Assembly: GCA_910591455.2 (NCBI GenBank)
Contig: OU342806.1
Span: 6,810,275-6,874,274 of the forward strand
Reading direction: 5' to 3'
DNA: 64,000 nt
Origin: Pholis gunnellus
Taxonomy: Eukaryota > Chordata > Actinopteri > Perciformes > Pholidae
Under the pieces are notes generated by a model. The model was not told the DNA's origin, did not search any database, and saw only the letters and a list, made by a program, of their open reading frames with translations. Shown piece after piece: positions 24,223-37,086 of the stretch. Numbering within the stretch: the first letter of the stretch is position 1; each line of letters begins with the position of its first letter. A program made the position numbers and the translations under genes.

Positions 24223-26723
24223 GTTTGCCGTCTTGAATTGTTGTGACCAAATTATCTGCAAAAAACCATAAAGCTCATTGTTAATTTGATCTAGTCAAGG
24301 CCAAACACAGCAGAAACCCCTCTACCACTCCCATGACGGTCATTCAAGCAGAGACACATCACTAAGTTCAAGAAAATGGCAATTTTTTGAATGTACAAAA
24401 ATAAAACAGGTGCACATCTCGGACACGTCCTCTCAATCCAGATGTATCGTTTTTGGATGTGTAAAAGAAGCTAAAATGTACCATTGTCCTTCCTCATCTG
24501 TTTTTGAAACCTAAAAAAAGTAGTTAGCTTTTCCTAGACAGTGAAATTTCCTAAAATAGTGTTCTCCGTCATGAATGGATTACATCCATTCTTCAACAAA
24601 AATAAAAATCACATGGCTTTCCTTTGGGCCTTGGATCAATGAGGAGCATTTTGGAGCATTTCCTGATTCAGCGGGACTGAAATGCAATTATCGGCTCATC
24701 TCTCCTCAAACAAAACACACCCAACAGAAATACCATCAGGGCTGATATCAGAGAGGAGGTGCTACAAGAAACCCTCGTCCCACAGCAGGGCGGAACTCTG
24801 CCAGCTGGCTTTTGTGTCTTGGCTTCACGACTCCTGCATACAGACAAACTGCTCTCAAACCGCAAAACCCTGACATGGTCATCCAAGTTCCTTAAACTAA
24901 CAAGTGTTTTCTTTCTTGTTACGTAGCAGCCGCACTTATTTGAAGCATTGCCGCTGCAAACTGAATCCATCAGTTCAACTACAAATATGTGCACACACAC
25001 GACTGTTGCTCTGGTTTTCTGACCTGTAAACCTTTCTGTTGACAAAAGGCTCACCATATCAAGTGTAAAGTGTATTCACAAAGTAGAGGACACGCAGGGT
25101 GCGGCCCTCGGTCCCCACGCTATTGTTGTACAATCTGCAAAGCTCTGCAAAGAGTTTTCACTGCCCAAAGCTTAAAGAACAGCCCGCCTTAAACCAATAT
25201 AGTTACCAGCCGATAATTCCATGTTGTGTAATGAAGGGCAGGTGAGGAGTGGAGCTCACAGAGGTGCTGCTCAGGTAAAAATACACTTTAAGTGCAAACT
25301 ACAGATGTGAACTGAGCTGGATCCAAGTTTAAGAATGCTAACTAGCTTTCAGTATCCATTTTTTGAACTCAGTTTTTTTTCACAGGGTGTCAAACCGGCT
25401 CTGTAATCTGCTCTTGTGCATACTTGTTTTCAAGGCTGCTTCAGTCGAAAACTCACTCACCTCATGCCTCAAGGTAATGAATGTAACACATTATCTTACA
25501 TCTTCCAACGACTGACTTGCAAAACTAAAAAGGCCACACACAGATACTGAGCTGTCAACCCAAAATATGCATAACAGCCCTTGATCCGCTTAAGTTGATA
25601 TTTTGTGAGTTTATTGTGTCAAAGTTGAAACGGATTCTGAGACAGCACACATCTACAGTGTACACAGATTGTATCATCTTGGTTTTTTAAATTCCCACGT
25701 ACAGTTTGTTCGCCTCAGGGCTTTTTAAGCGATAACCACAACACAGCGTCAACAGGGCGGTATCTTTCTGCTCGATCTTCTTGTGGAGCTCCCAGGTTAT
25801 TGAGTCCAGCAATTCCAGAACAATTTATAACAGCTGCACTGCTGACTGAGCTTCCTTTTGTCAATACGGTGAACACTTGAACTGGAGTGTTGTGCTCTTG
25901 CGGCCCCTCGGCGTTATCACCAAAAGTGAAAATGATGGTGTTGTACAGCAGATCAGATACATGACATTTCAGAAAACTCTTACGCAAAACGCGCTGGTTG
26001 TTTTTGAACCGACGGTGAGATAGACGGTCAGGCGCCTCACATTTCAACAAGAGTACCATCACGTCTGTTGTGGGAGAGTCTGTCTTGTTCTGAGGAAAAA
26101 TGCTGAAGAGTTACATTGAGCAGAGGACCGTCGGGTCAGGTTAGTGATAATGTCGAGTTTATTGTAGCACCGTTGAGTTGAGTCGCGGCAGTTTGACGTC
26201 ACATGGCTGAGAATTTGGGTTCGTAATTTGTTTGAGTTCTTAAATCCAAAATGTTGACAATTCACTAAATAGTTGAGTGTGTATACATGAAAAAATAGAT
26301 TTAGCTTTTGGAGTTCAATCAAATGATGTTGTCGACACTGCAACAGTGAGATTATACACAAACCCCTACAATTAGAGATGTACATAGGATTTGCTTTTTG
26401 AATAAAAGTCATATAAATCTCCCAGTTTTCACGTTCAAACTGCTGAATGAACAACTTGTGACTCACTTGAGAGAGATGCTTTAGAGAATACACATAAATA
26501 AACTGATTGTGCGAGTCAGGAGGACAGTCTTATGATCATGAACACTAGGAAGGAAGAGGAAACAATATTTCTGTATCTTTGAGTCCCAGAAGAAGATGGA
26601 AGTTTTAAGAAAATTGAAAATGAAGTCCCTTCCATCCCAGCTTAGTGAAACCACAGATATTTTACAAGAGCAGCCGACAGCAGTTAATGAACATCACTGC
26701 TCTGACACTTCTATGCCATTTCC

Positions 26724-26784
26724 TGCATTACATTACATTACATTACAGTCATTTAGCTGACGCTTTTATCCAAAGCGACTTACA
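26724..26784 (+). repeat. Teleost interspersed repeat core with CATTA repeats
   Basis: Several CATTA units lead into the block CATTTAGCTGACGCTTTTAT and AAAGCGACTTACA (26750-26784). I remember near-identical blocks scattered widely in fish genomes, so this is a short copy of a dispersed repeat. I cannot assign the class with certainty. Confidence 0.6.
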
Positions 26785-27702
26785 TTTTAGATGCTATCAT
26801 ACCGTATCGACTGCATCTACTCATCAGTGACCTCAAACATGATGAGACCACTCAACCGATTTCAATCTCCACCAATTAAAGGCTTAAGTGTCACATACGA
26901 ATTGGAACTCCACTGTTGAAGATTCAGCGAAATGTTTTTTGTTCAGCCAAATAAACAAACACGAGTAGTAATTCCACAAGATTAGAGGAACAGCCGCATA
27001 CAGAGGAGTCCACACAGTGAAGACGGAGTGAAGACATTTAGCAGACACATGACCACTTAAGCACCACGCTGCCTTTAGGCAATGACTTCTGTCACCTCTC
27101 TAGAGGAATTTCAAAAATGTAAAGCCCTGAGCTACATGAGTCCATTCTCAAACCAAGAGCAAAATGTTGTTTTAATGGTTCTACAAAAACACACCGTTAC
27201 TCCTTCTCCGTGTCCTCTTTATGTTACTCTTTTAGACTACATTGACAACATTGTGGCTGGTTTACGTCTATGTAGAAGAGTGGAAAGGGAGGTGGAACAT
27301 TTCCTATGCGGCCATGTCAATGAATCATAGGGATGGAAAAAGGGAGCTCACATTCACGAGGAAAGAAGTTAATGATGAACCCAATTGGAAAAAAAAGGGA
27401 GCAGACAGGAACCGTTACACACAGCACAGTATCCGTTATAAAAAAGGACATTTTCAACCCCCACAGCCTGATATCCTCAAACACAGACAATTCACCCCTG
27501 AGCTGCTCAACATGTGGGCGGAGTTAGTTAGTGAGTTCACCTTCTATGTAACCATATGCAACTTACCTCGTTGAGACTAGAATTAACCTCTTAAATCATC
27601 AGAAGCCAATGTGGATTCTTCTTCCACAGGACGGCAAAAGCCTCTCTGCAAAACTATAAGAGCGGGCCGGCAGGCAGCAGCAACAAGAGAGAACAGCAGA
27701 GC

Positions 27703-27762
27703 AGAAAGAGACAGAGCGAGAGAAAGGGAGAGAGAGAGAGAGGGAGAGGGAGAGAGATGGGG
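27703..27762. repeat. (GA)-rich low-complexity tract
   Basis: GA and GAGG repeats. Read on the minus strand this is a long pyrimidine tract ending at a possible acceptor (TTTTGCAG near 27645), so an alternative elovl1 5' exon is conceivable but unproven. Confidence 0.8.
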
Positions 27763-30700
27763 TAAGGGAATGAGACTGTAAACTGACAAACTGTGACTGG
27801 TACAGCAGTCTTCCAAATCCCCACCCTCCCTGACTCACACAGTGGATGAATAACTAGCTCACAGAAGCAGAGGGAGGGGGAAGAGGATGAGCCAGAGAGA
27901 GCGAGCACAAGCCAGCGCCAAGACGGAGTACAACTGGGGTGAGAATGAGAGATGGGCCCTATTTAAACCCACAACCTCGATTTAAGATGCTACCTTGTGA
28001 CCACCGCCTTGAATTCAACAAGTCTGAGATGTCGCTATACCTTTTTCTCTCCTGTTCACCCCCCCACCCCCACCCAGTGTAACACACACGACACACAACT
28101 CTGGAGTCGCCCTGTAAGTTTTTTCGCTCCGGGGTGGGCTGATAATATTATTCACAGGCAGCAGGCGAGAAATCAGAGGACACTCTGTTATCATGAAAGG
28201 GGCCATTGTTACCCTGTGTTGGCTCTGGACCCAGCCAACACCCATACAGCAAAAGTAGCTTCCATGTTTGGAGACGATCGATGTCATCGCGGAAAATGCC
28301 TGGAACAAGTCGGGAGTAGCTGCATTTCTTTTGTCGTTTGCCTGCTTAATGTTTGGCAACATGCTCGCTTCATATACTCCTACCTAACTACAAGGAGTAC
28401 GGCTCATGATAGAGAGAAATACATTTGGATACAGTCGAGCTAGGGAGCATCATAAACCGTCATAAAGTCTTGATGTATGCTCAGGGTTGGAGAGGGAGGA
28501 TAATGGCAGACCAAAATGAATGCTGCGAGAACGTGACTCATGCGATAATGCTTAAAATTCCTCTGAGCGTGATGTGTGTAAAGAGGGTTTGATCGTCGTA
28601 GGAAATCACTTACTCTGATCTTGCTGCCACACCCATTCATTTCAAAGAGAGGAACAAAACACGATAAGTAATTGTAGTGCTTTTATTTAACATAACATAA
28701 GTAGTTATTAATATGGTCTGATGAAACCGCACACAATGACTTAAACTATTAAGAGTTTCAGAGATCAAGTCATACGCGCAATGAACAAGGCAGCGTTTAC
28801 TATTGTGGACTAATTCAGAAATAGCCCTGCAAAGTCAGATCATGCTCAAAATGTAGCATATAAGTCAAATGCAAATACTTATAAGAACCATGTAGTTGCT
28901 ATTAAAAGCATATTGTATGAGGTCATCTTTTGTAAAATACTAGAAAAATAACATCTGGAATCTGGTGATCTTATCACTGCATCGGATTGGTCACTCGATC
29001 CCTGCGGGGGATGGGAGGGCTGGTGGCAGCCCTGCAGTGCATTTCAGCCCCTCCTCCAAACACCAATACACACCTGACAACAAAATGCATCCGCTTCCTA
29101 TTTCAAACATGATTGTCGTCTTTTCCTGTGAAACCAAAACCTCAGGTGACAATTATTGTGGTTTACAAAGCCTGAAAGAGTCTCCATCAGAGCAAAACAA
29201 GTCGTGTTAGAAAAAGTTAAATGTTAGCCATGGTGACCCTGGTCAAGCAAAAGTCTTGGCTATTTGCCAAATTATGATACATGCACATTTTCTACATATT
29301 TTGAACCCAACATTTGTTGTCATAACAGCTGAGAGTGGGAAATAAAAGGTGGGAGTGACTTCAAAATCAATGAGTTCAACCATAGAAATAAAACATGAGT
29401 TCAACTTACTATCTAAAATGGGAATTATCAAAACTAGACACGTGTTGTAGATGAGCAGTGCCAAACAAAATGAACGTGTCCATTTAAGACGAGAAATCGA
29501 TCCATTACACAAAGTTCAGTGTGACAACACATCTATAACTTTATCTTGAAATGCATAAAAGGGGCTCCACTGAAAAAGCTTAATTCTGAACTATTGATGA
29601 TCTTGGTTAATAACAACAATACATAATCCCGATGGATGATCTGGTGACTTGGAAAGTGTAAAAGCAGGAACAAGTGTGCGGCTGAGCACTGAGTCACATG
29701 TTTCCACCAGCATGTCACACACTCGTGTGAGGAATCTGACTTTGCTGTCAAGGTACAAGTCTCAGGTCAAGTTATGCAATGTCATAAAAATATCTTTTGT
29801 CATGAAATGATGCTGCTCTGATAAGCAAGATAAGACTGATGGTGTATTTTAAGTTATTAGGGGTTTGGCTCAGAACTGGCAAGGTTATATTAATGTTTAT
29901 TATGATCAAACACCGTCACTGCTCAGCAGTCTGTTATTTGTTGTCGACAGTTAGTTCCGACCGAGTAATTTGATTGGCCAAGAGGCATTCTATATCTACT
30001 ATCACTCCACTTTTGCTGGGGTTCTAATTACCAATAATTACATTCACAATCGTAATCCATCTGGCCTGCGGTAACATGGAGACGCATTCAAAGCAGCTAG
30101 TTTAAGTGTCGCTTGTCAGTTGCAGAACTATTTATGTTTGTGGAGCAAAATACATGATCCAATTAAACAAATCATAATTTGTTGTTGCTTATTACTGTTA
30201 ACTAATGAATGTCGCTTGTAGAAGCAAAGACTTAGAGATGCGTATTATTGGGTGGTCCTGAAGTGGAAACGTCAGAAGCAGATATAAGATCAAATTCACA
30301 GTTTATTATTGAATGTAAACTTAGGCCTATGTCTAGATGCTGTGGGTTTTTATTCAGCAATGTTTTCTGCTATGATTTGTTTAGCTAAACTAAACTTGTT
30401 TGTAATGTGGCAACAGCCACTTCAGCGATTAACAATCAGGGACATCGATAGTAGACACTTTACACATTTAGCATAAACAAAGGCGTATTACATGTACACA
30501 TTTAACTTTTGTTAAAGTTTACCCAACAATGAATCTAAAAGAAAAACGATCCCTCCAGTAACTCCCTCCCCCACTTTTAACGGACCCCAATTACGGACCC
30601 CAATTACCTCAAACTACCGCAAACATTCCTGGTTGGCATGCCTCTCTTTAAGAAGACATGTCACGTGATAAACCCTGTATCTGTTCTGCAACCTTGGCTT

Positions 30701-30966
30701 TTGGTCCGAATATAATAATGCAAGGGCCGGTGACATTGCATGGTCTTATCAAAATCAAAAGAATTTGTGGTATGATAAAAATGAAGACTGGGGATATACA
30801 AATTGAGTGTATACATAAAAATAAAAACATTTAAGAAAAGCTCTTTTTTCTAAGTGACGAACATCTTAGTAACCGTTACCCCTCCAGCACAGGAATGTTG
30901 CTAAACTTGTCTGGAAACTGATATGTTTATACCATCTCCCCCTCATTGTGTTTGTCTGAGGGTTTG

Positions 30967-30990
30967 ATGTGTGTGTGTGTGTGTGTGTGC
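30967..30990. repeat. (TG)n microsatellite
   Basis: About 24 bases of TG dinucleotide. Confidence 0.9.
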
Positions 30991-31189
30991 ATGTAATCAC
31001 ACCTACAAGTACTGAGACCTGGCCGGGCTTTCAACACTGGTCTAATTGTCTTCCCTCCCTCTTTCTCCCCCTCTCTGACCTCTCTGCAGGTCTCAACGAC
31101 TCAGATGTCTGTAATTTTCCACCGATAACAATAGAGCATCCCGTCCTCACGAATGAGCTCAAACTAATGCAGATTGTGGACGAACTACA

Positions 31190-31500
31190 ATTATCACCTC
31201 CGCCAACCGGTCATGTGGTAGTTTACGTTCATGTTTGTCCAAAATGTCATCACTTCAAAAAATCTAAAAATTGTCATAGTTAGCATGTCAATTCTTGAGT
31301 TGTGGCCAAAAATGTGTTTTGTGAGGTCACAGTGACCTTTGACCAACACATTCTGCTCAGTTCAACCTTGGGTCCAGGTTGACCTTTGTACCAAATTTTG
31401 AAGAAATTTCCTCCAGACGTTCCCGAGAACGTTGCATTCACCAGAACGGAACGGATGGGCAACCAGAAAACATAACGCATCCGGCTACAGCTGTCACAGA
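31190..31500 (+). mobile_element. Dispersed teleost repeat element
   Basis: The segment starts near CACCTCCGCCAACC, passes through GTCACAGTGACCTTTGACC, TACCAAATTTTGAAG and AACGGAACGGATGGGC, and ends near AACGCATCCGGCTAC. I recognise this order from a repeat that is abundant in percomorph genomes. No coding capacity or clear target duplication is seen; the copy is diverged. It carries overlapping nuclear-receptor half-sites (next entry). Confidence 0.6.
31324..31345 (+). promoter_or_regulatory. Overlapping perfect ERE palindrome and DR1 motif
   Basis: AGGTCACAGTGACCT at 31324-31338 is an exact 15-base estrogen-response element. The right half-site also forms TGACCTTTGACC (31333-31344), which on the minus strand is a direct repeat of AGGTCA-type half-sites spaced by one base, the PPAR/RXR and HNF4 arrangement. 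It sits inside a dispersed repeat, so function is unproven. Confidence 0.5.
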
Positions 31501-32419
31501 AGCGTAACTACTGCAGCTCAGCAGGCGCAGGAAGGATAAGGGAGAGTGAATTAACATGGCGGCATCCACACACAGAGATATTAACAAGGGGACCTGCAGA
31601 ATTATAGTTCCCACCTGAGTTATGAGCAAAATTGCGGCAACTAAATTAGTTAGGTACGATGTTGCAAATAATTGTGCTAAGGAACTCTAATAGCTTAGAA
31701 ATCAGTCAGTTTAGGTCACACATGAAGGGCAGTTTTGATTAACCACACCGTAGGTTTTATTTATCATAGCATCAACAGTTATGACAACATTTTACTCAAA
31801 TTACTGAGATCTGAGAACATGGGGATCAATAAAGTCCAACAAGGTAAGGAACTAGACTGTCCAGACATGAAATGTAAGTGCACACTTAGTGTCTAAATAA
31901 CTGAGTGCACACAACGATGGAAACTACTATGTGTCAAAATTGAACAGTAAATTCAATTTGGCCACATGTCAACTGCTTACTTTCTTCTCTTTTGAGAGAT
32001 GTAGCTGTTTAACGGAGATCTCGAGAGGGAACTTGGAAAGTACAATGTTTAAATGATGATTGAAACGATGGCCAAAGCTACAAAAAAAAAATGTGTGTAA
32101 AAAGTAAAATTTTTGCACTCATTGAAAGGTTTTCCCTCTCCCACTCGAGGGTGTGTCCTCGGGGGTGTCTCATGGGAGAGCATGCAAAGCCTAGTCAGCA
32201 AAACAGCTCCAGACTTGATATTTGGGGCACGTGTAAAACAGGCCCTGAAGACAGGTTGGGATTATGCAAGACTTAACCACGACTGGAATGACTCTCTTCA
32301 TGGCCGTCATGAATACCTAAGATTCTACTATGACAAGACCTTCCACTCGATGGTGTCAAACATGCACACGTGTGTAGTAAATATACAACTGGAACTTTCT
32401 GATACGGCTTATATGTTGC

Positions 32420-32420
<1 letters not shown>

Positions 32421-32506
<86 letters not shown>
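32421..32506. repeat. Compound (CAGA)n-(GA)n microsatellite
   Basis: About 15 CAGA units directly followed by about 13 GA units. Confidence 0.97.
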
Positions 32507-32508
<2 letters not shown>

Positions 32509-35408
32509 AAACAGATTATATTTTTTTACAATTTGTAATAATTGTGTTTTTTTACAATCTGACCTTTGGTCCAATTTTCCAAAAAATGATGATGCTGCAT
32601 TTTTTAACGACATCTTTATTTTCTGTTAAATCTCTTCATAGCTGTGCAGACAAGCAAGCAGATATTAAAAAATATATATTCTTATAATATGTATTATTAT
32701 TAATAAAGTATTAATTACAGGTCAAGTGTAAAGGTTTAAAGTCACTGATGAAACTAAACACACACCTTAACTTGTAGCCACATTTCGGGCATGCCGGTCA
32801 TAACACACAACCACAATCATCTCACAGTCACCAGGACATATTTATAAAGGGCATAACAATGTCAGTGCTGACACAACATTATCCACCGTCTTCACTTCTT
32901 ATCCTCCTGTTGTTTAGACAAGAGCAAGTTAAACCATGTTACAGCGCCAACATATGAAGCCCCAGTATTGGACTGAAGTGCACAACCAACACTTATTGAA
33001 TTGTTTGATTTGATACTTAAGTTAGTGCATAAGATTGTCCTTGGGCTAAATGTATGATCAAAAACCTTTTACTACATGTAGGCTAACGGTTCAGCCACTA
33101 AAAAAAACAGCTTCAAATGATAAACTCACACCTGTTTGAGCGGAAAAAATCTCCCCAATCCTATGAAACGGAAAAATACTGCGAGTAGGGGGTTGGGTAG
33201 ACACGTATGAAAACAACCCCGCCTCAAAGTAACCTACACAAGGTGTAGCTTAGGATCCTTAACTGAACCTTTACTGGAAGTCTTAACATTTGCCCAAATG
33301 AAATGCTGAAGGTCAGGTATACGGTAGTTTCTGTTCCCACAGGAAGTGGAAACTACAATCATCTTTTAGACATCCGAACTTCAACTTAGTCTCACAAACT
33401 GACTTGTTTTAAAAGTTCACCGCACAAGGCTGACATGAAGATATATGGTCCTCACTTTGAGCTTTAAACATCTTTAAACACCCCGGGGGAAGGACTGAAG
33501 AAGACTTTGTAGATAGTCTGAATGAGTGGTTTGGAGTAAGTGGTGACTAACGTTTTTTCCGCTATCTAGCAAAGCACTTTACTACAGCTGCTCGGTGATC
33601 AACAAGAGAAGACTGGGCCACTGTTTGAAGTATAACTGCTGCATAAACACACCTCAGCTCAGCCTGCAACGTTTTCTTGTGAAAAAAAAACGTGGTTTGA
33701 AGAAAGTCCGTGTCATTTCCTCTGGCTGAAACTTGCCTGAAATGCGTGTCCTTCAATAACAGTGTTGACTCTAAAAGATTATGACATGATAACAGTATGC
33801 AACGGTCACAACGCTGCTTTAGTGTTTACATTACTAGTACACCTGGGCTGGTAGACCTTGACGCCCTTTGTCTCTATCCCACAGCCGTTAGTTACTAATG
33901 TTTACATGTCTACACAGAGCTAGTGATCCATAATCTACTTTAGGAGGCCATCAATAGGGGGCCCAGCTAACACGAGGCATTCAAGAAACATGACGCTAAG
34001 CTCTGGCGCAACATCTTTTGCTTTTTTGTAAAAAAAAACGTAAAGATGCCATCTTTAAAACATTGTTCATCACAATACAAAAACAGGTACTGACGCATTG
34101 CCAATATGCTCAATGTCAACTTAACATGTCATGCATTAGTTGTAAAAAGCAGTGTTATTTTATATTCAGATGTCAGATGACGCTTAATTGTGTGGTAAAA
34201 ACGTACAATCTTAGCCCTCCAGTGCTCTTTCCCCATCATGCATTGCATAGACGAGGTGTGGTAGTCAGTGGTTCTTGTCTTTCTCCCACAATGGCGAAAT
34301 GAAACGAGAGTTGAATGTGACTAACATGACAGAACAATCAGAGTACTTATCGAAAACATTATCTTCAAATATGATACACTGTCAATATTTACTCATGTAT
34401 TCAGAATCACACGGTGCGAAGTTCAACTCCTCCTCCTCCTCCTGCTGCTCAAAATGAGTCAAATGTTTCTCGAGTTTTACTGAAACTAAATCTTACAATC
34501 AAAAACAAAATTTGTATGTAAATATGTATCATTTGACAAGTAGCTTGTATGCTGTGTGTGGTATAGTTTCATCACCTCTGACCCAGGATAATCACATTGA
34601 TGGTAGCCTAGTAAAGACACAAAACTCAGCTACCAAAGACGAAGTAAAGAAAAACATTTGTCTTAAAAATGTTGCTTGAAGGAAATTAAACTAGACACAT
34701 TTTTTAAATTTGTTCCACAAACTGGAGCTACCAAGAGCTCTAAATAAGGTGTAAGACACATGAATGTGTCCAAGTAAAACCGTTATAAAGTTATAACATT
34801 TGGCCACCAGGTACGTTTTATTTTTGTTGCACTTCTAGATGGACTAGAGTTAAACTATATGTGCTATTATTCATAACCGACCTGTTAAACAGCCAACACA
34901 CACACCGACGTGTTCTCATTACCACTGACATTTACATGTTTGAGGCTATACAATGAACAAAAAAGACACAACCATCTGCCTTCACAGTGAGGAGAGAGTC
35001 CCGGCTGTCAATGAGCTCTTTGTCCGCAGCACAGGTGTACATGATGAGAAGAAGAAACCATCAACAGCCCAAAACCACTAACAGTTAAGCTTATTGTTGA
35101 GCAAATGTATGCTCCAAGCGCACGTTTTGGGCACAAAACTCGAGCCTAACTTCAATTAATAAAAAAAAACCGTATGATTTACAGCAAAACAAATGAGTGT
35201 TTTAGTGTACGCCTCAGCTATTCAAATTACAAAAGATAAACAGCATAATAAGCCACCTGAATGAATAACACTTTGATGTGACGTTACGGAAATTGGCCGC
35301 GCGCGCACCCCCCGAACACCACCTCAAAATATATATCCGCACCTGAAATGAACTAAAACCTCGTCGAGTCGACGCATTCCTTAATAAACAGCGTTAGAAA
35401 TAACTCAC

Positions 35409-35526
35409 TTGAAATAAAGGCTGTCGACCGCAGCCTGATGACCCAGCGCGTGAGAGAAGTTAGACCTGCTTCCTCTTCCTCTCCGCGGAAACCCTCCTCG
35501 CGACGCAAAAACGCTTGATGGAGCTG
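35409..35526 (-). promoter_or_regulatory. elovl1: Possible elovl1 first exon and promoter (minus strand)
   Basis: On the minus strand a CpG-bearing block (CGTCGCGAGGAGG, CCGCGGAGAGG) ends in a good donor, TTTCAA|GTGAGT (intron from 35408 downwards). It is the best candidate for the missing non-coding exon of elovl1, which would make intron 1 about 11 kb. A run of about 19 A lies at 35527-35545. No transcript evidence is available, and the assignment to elovl1 is inference. Confidence 0.35.
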
Positions 35527-35867
35527 AAAAAAAAAAAAAAAAAAAGGTGGAGTCTTCTCTCTCCACACACTGCTGTGAGTATGGGCGCCAAATATGGAGT
35601 TCACCAACTGACTGTATCAAATGTGAAGTCACCGCCAATATGAGATCAATCAGCTGCAGCTCCATTTGGACAGACTCAGCGGTTAATTGGCGAACACAAG
35701 TGTGAGTTTTGCTGCTTCTTGTGGGAGTGGAGTTGACTAATCTCTGGAATAGGGTATAATTATATCCATTTAGGTCTTTGATGTAAAGGGAGCAAATAGT
35801 ATCTGGCATCATACTACCATCAAAACCAATATATTTATATATAAATACCTAAACGGTCACAGCCAAC

Positions 35868-36261
35868 TTAAAGGCAGGGTTGGTAATCTTCTATTCATCT
35901 ATTTATGTTAATCTCATTAAACCCAAACAGCAATCATTGAATCCAATTCTCTGACAAAATAATAATAATAATTGAATTCAGCCTGTATGTAATGATTGAA
36001 CGGCCTACTTGTCATTATGATGTTTTTTTAATGTTTCATAATGATAATTTTGGGGGAGTTGCTTTGTAGAGCTCTGAAGGAACCGGCTGTCTGTGTTGCA
36101 GACTCTGCGACTTTCTCACTAGATTTAGCAACTTTGGGAGCTAGTGCTGCTACGTTTATTAGAAAACAGTTGGCAACACTGGGCTTGGTTTTCTGGTTTG
36201 ACGATTAAACAAATCTAGCTCACTCTTCCTAGTTTCTTAAGATTACCAACCCAGCTTTTAA
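35868..36261. mobile_element. Non-autonomous TIR element, about 394 bp
   Basis: Left end TTAAAGGCAGGGTTGGTAAT and right end TACCAACCCAGCTTTTAA are inverted repeats; after the outer few bases, 15 bases (GGGTTGGTAATCTT plus one outer match) agree almost perfectly. TTAA occurs at both outer borders, which fits a piggyBac-like TTAA target duplication but could also be part of the repeat. The interior has no open frame. I recall similar ends in fish genomes. Confidence 0.75.
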
Positions 36262-36316
36262 CACAATCTACATATCTGTGATATTTGCATAAAAATAAGT
36301 TGCTAAAATCTTGAGT

Positions 36317-37086
36317 GGCCCTTGGGGGTCAAAACACAACGACAAATCACAAAATAAAACAACGTCACAATTGACTAAACTCAATAATGTTTGACAAAAA
36401 CAAAACGACAACTTAACAACATGTCCCAACAACATCACAACATTTCGCAACACGCAAAAACTTTTTGTTTCGCGCCCCAAGCGAGGGAGTTCAAATATGT
36501 CGGGTTCTCGTTCATGAGTGAGCCTGAAATGGAGCAGGAGGTGGACGGGCGGTACAATGCGGCGTCTGTGTTTATGCAGGCGTTGTACCAGACCGTTGTG
36601 GTGATGAGGGAGCTGATCTCTTGATTTACCAGTCCATTTACGCTTCGACCCTCACCAATGGTCATGAGCTTTGGTCGTTGACCAAAACAACGAGATCACG
36701 AATGCAAGCGGCCAAAATGAGCTTCCTTCATAGGGGAGCCTCAGAGATAGCTCGGAGCAGTGCTCATCTATACACTGGGCGCCATATTTGCACTCTTCTC
36801 ACATGGTATTGCAACTGCTGCACAATAGTTCCCTTGAGATAAATACAGATGAATTTAATCTTATCATCCCGACCTTTGAGAGGGAGCAATGTGCCACATC
36901 CAGAAATATAAGTAATTCAGTTTGTCGCAGAGTGTCAGAATGATTGTCCAATATGTAGCTACCGCTTCCTGTTTGAGTCTCACCTCAATGTGGTTGTGTT
37001 TTATCTTCTGCGGTTGTGTTTCGTGAAACTAGTTTTGTGAAATCTTGTTTTTTGTGAAGAGTTTTTGTGTTTTGACCCTCAGGGCC
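36317..37086. mobile_element. Degenerate inverted-repeat element with nested insertion
   Basis: The left edge GGCCCTTGGGGGTCAAAACA pairs with the right edge TTGTGTTTTGACCCTCAGGG as an imperfect inverted repeat (one indel, a few mismatches). A/C-rich sequence inside the left end and T/G-rich sequence inside the right end extend the symmetry. About 300 bases of a non-LTR retrotransposon fragment lie between them. The outer element has no coding region. Confidence 0.5.
36480..36790 (+). pseudogene. Broken non-LTR retrotransposon reverse-transcriptase fragment
   Basis: Two overlapping frames (36391-36624 and 36621-36842) carry pieces typical of the C-terminal part of a fish LINE reverse-transcriptase polyprotein: EVDGRYNAAS, LYQTVVVMRELIS, then after a frame change IYQSIYASTLTNGHELW, RSRMQAAKMSFLHRG. 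A stop and a frame shift near 36620 break it, and both 5' and 3' parts are missing, so it is a dead fragment. Class recognition is from memory of these recurrent teleost sequences. Confidence 0.75.

Larger units (their letters stand above)
24256..35408 (-). other. Long gene-poor stretch, probably elovl1 intron 1
   Basis: No coding exon could be supported on either strand. It holds a teleost repeat at 26724-26784, a GA-rich block at 27703-27762, TG repeats at 30967-30990, a dispersed element at about 31190-31500, a CAGA/GA compound repeat at 32421-32506, and otherwise AT-rich sequence. Because elovl1 needs an upstream non-coding exon and a plausible one with a donor lies at 35409, I infer this is intron. 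The open frames within (for example 25715-26493 minus and 27997-28443 plus) lack splice or protein support. Confidence 0.4.
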
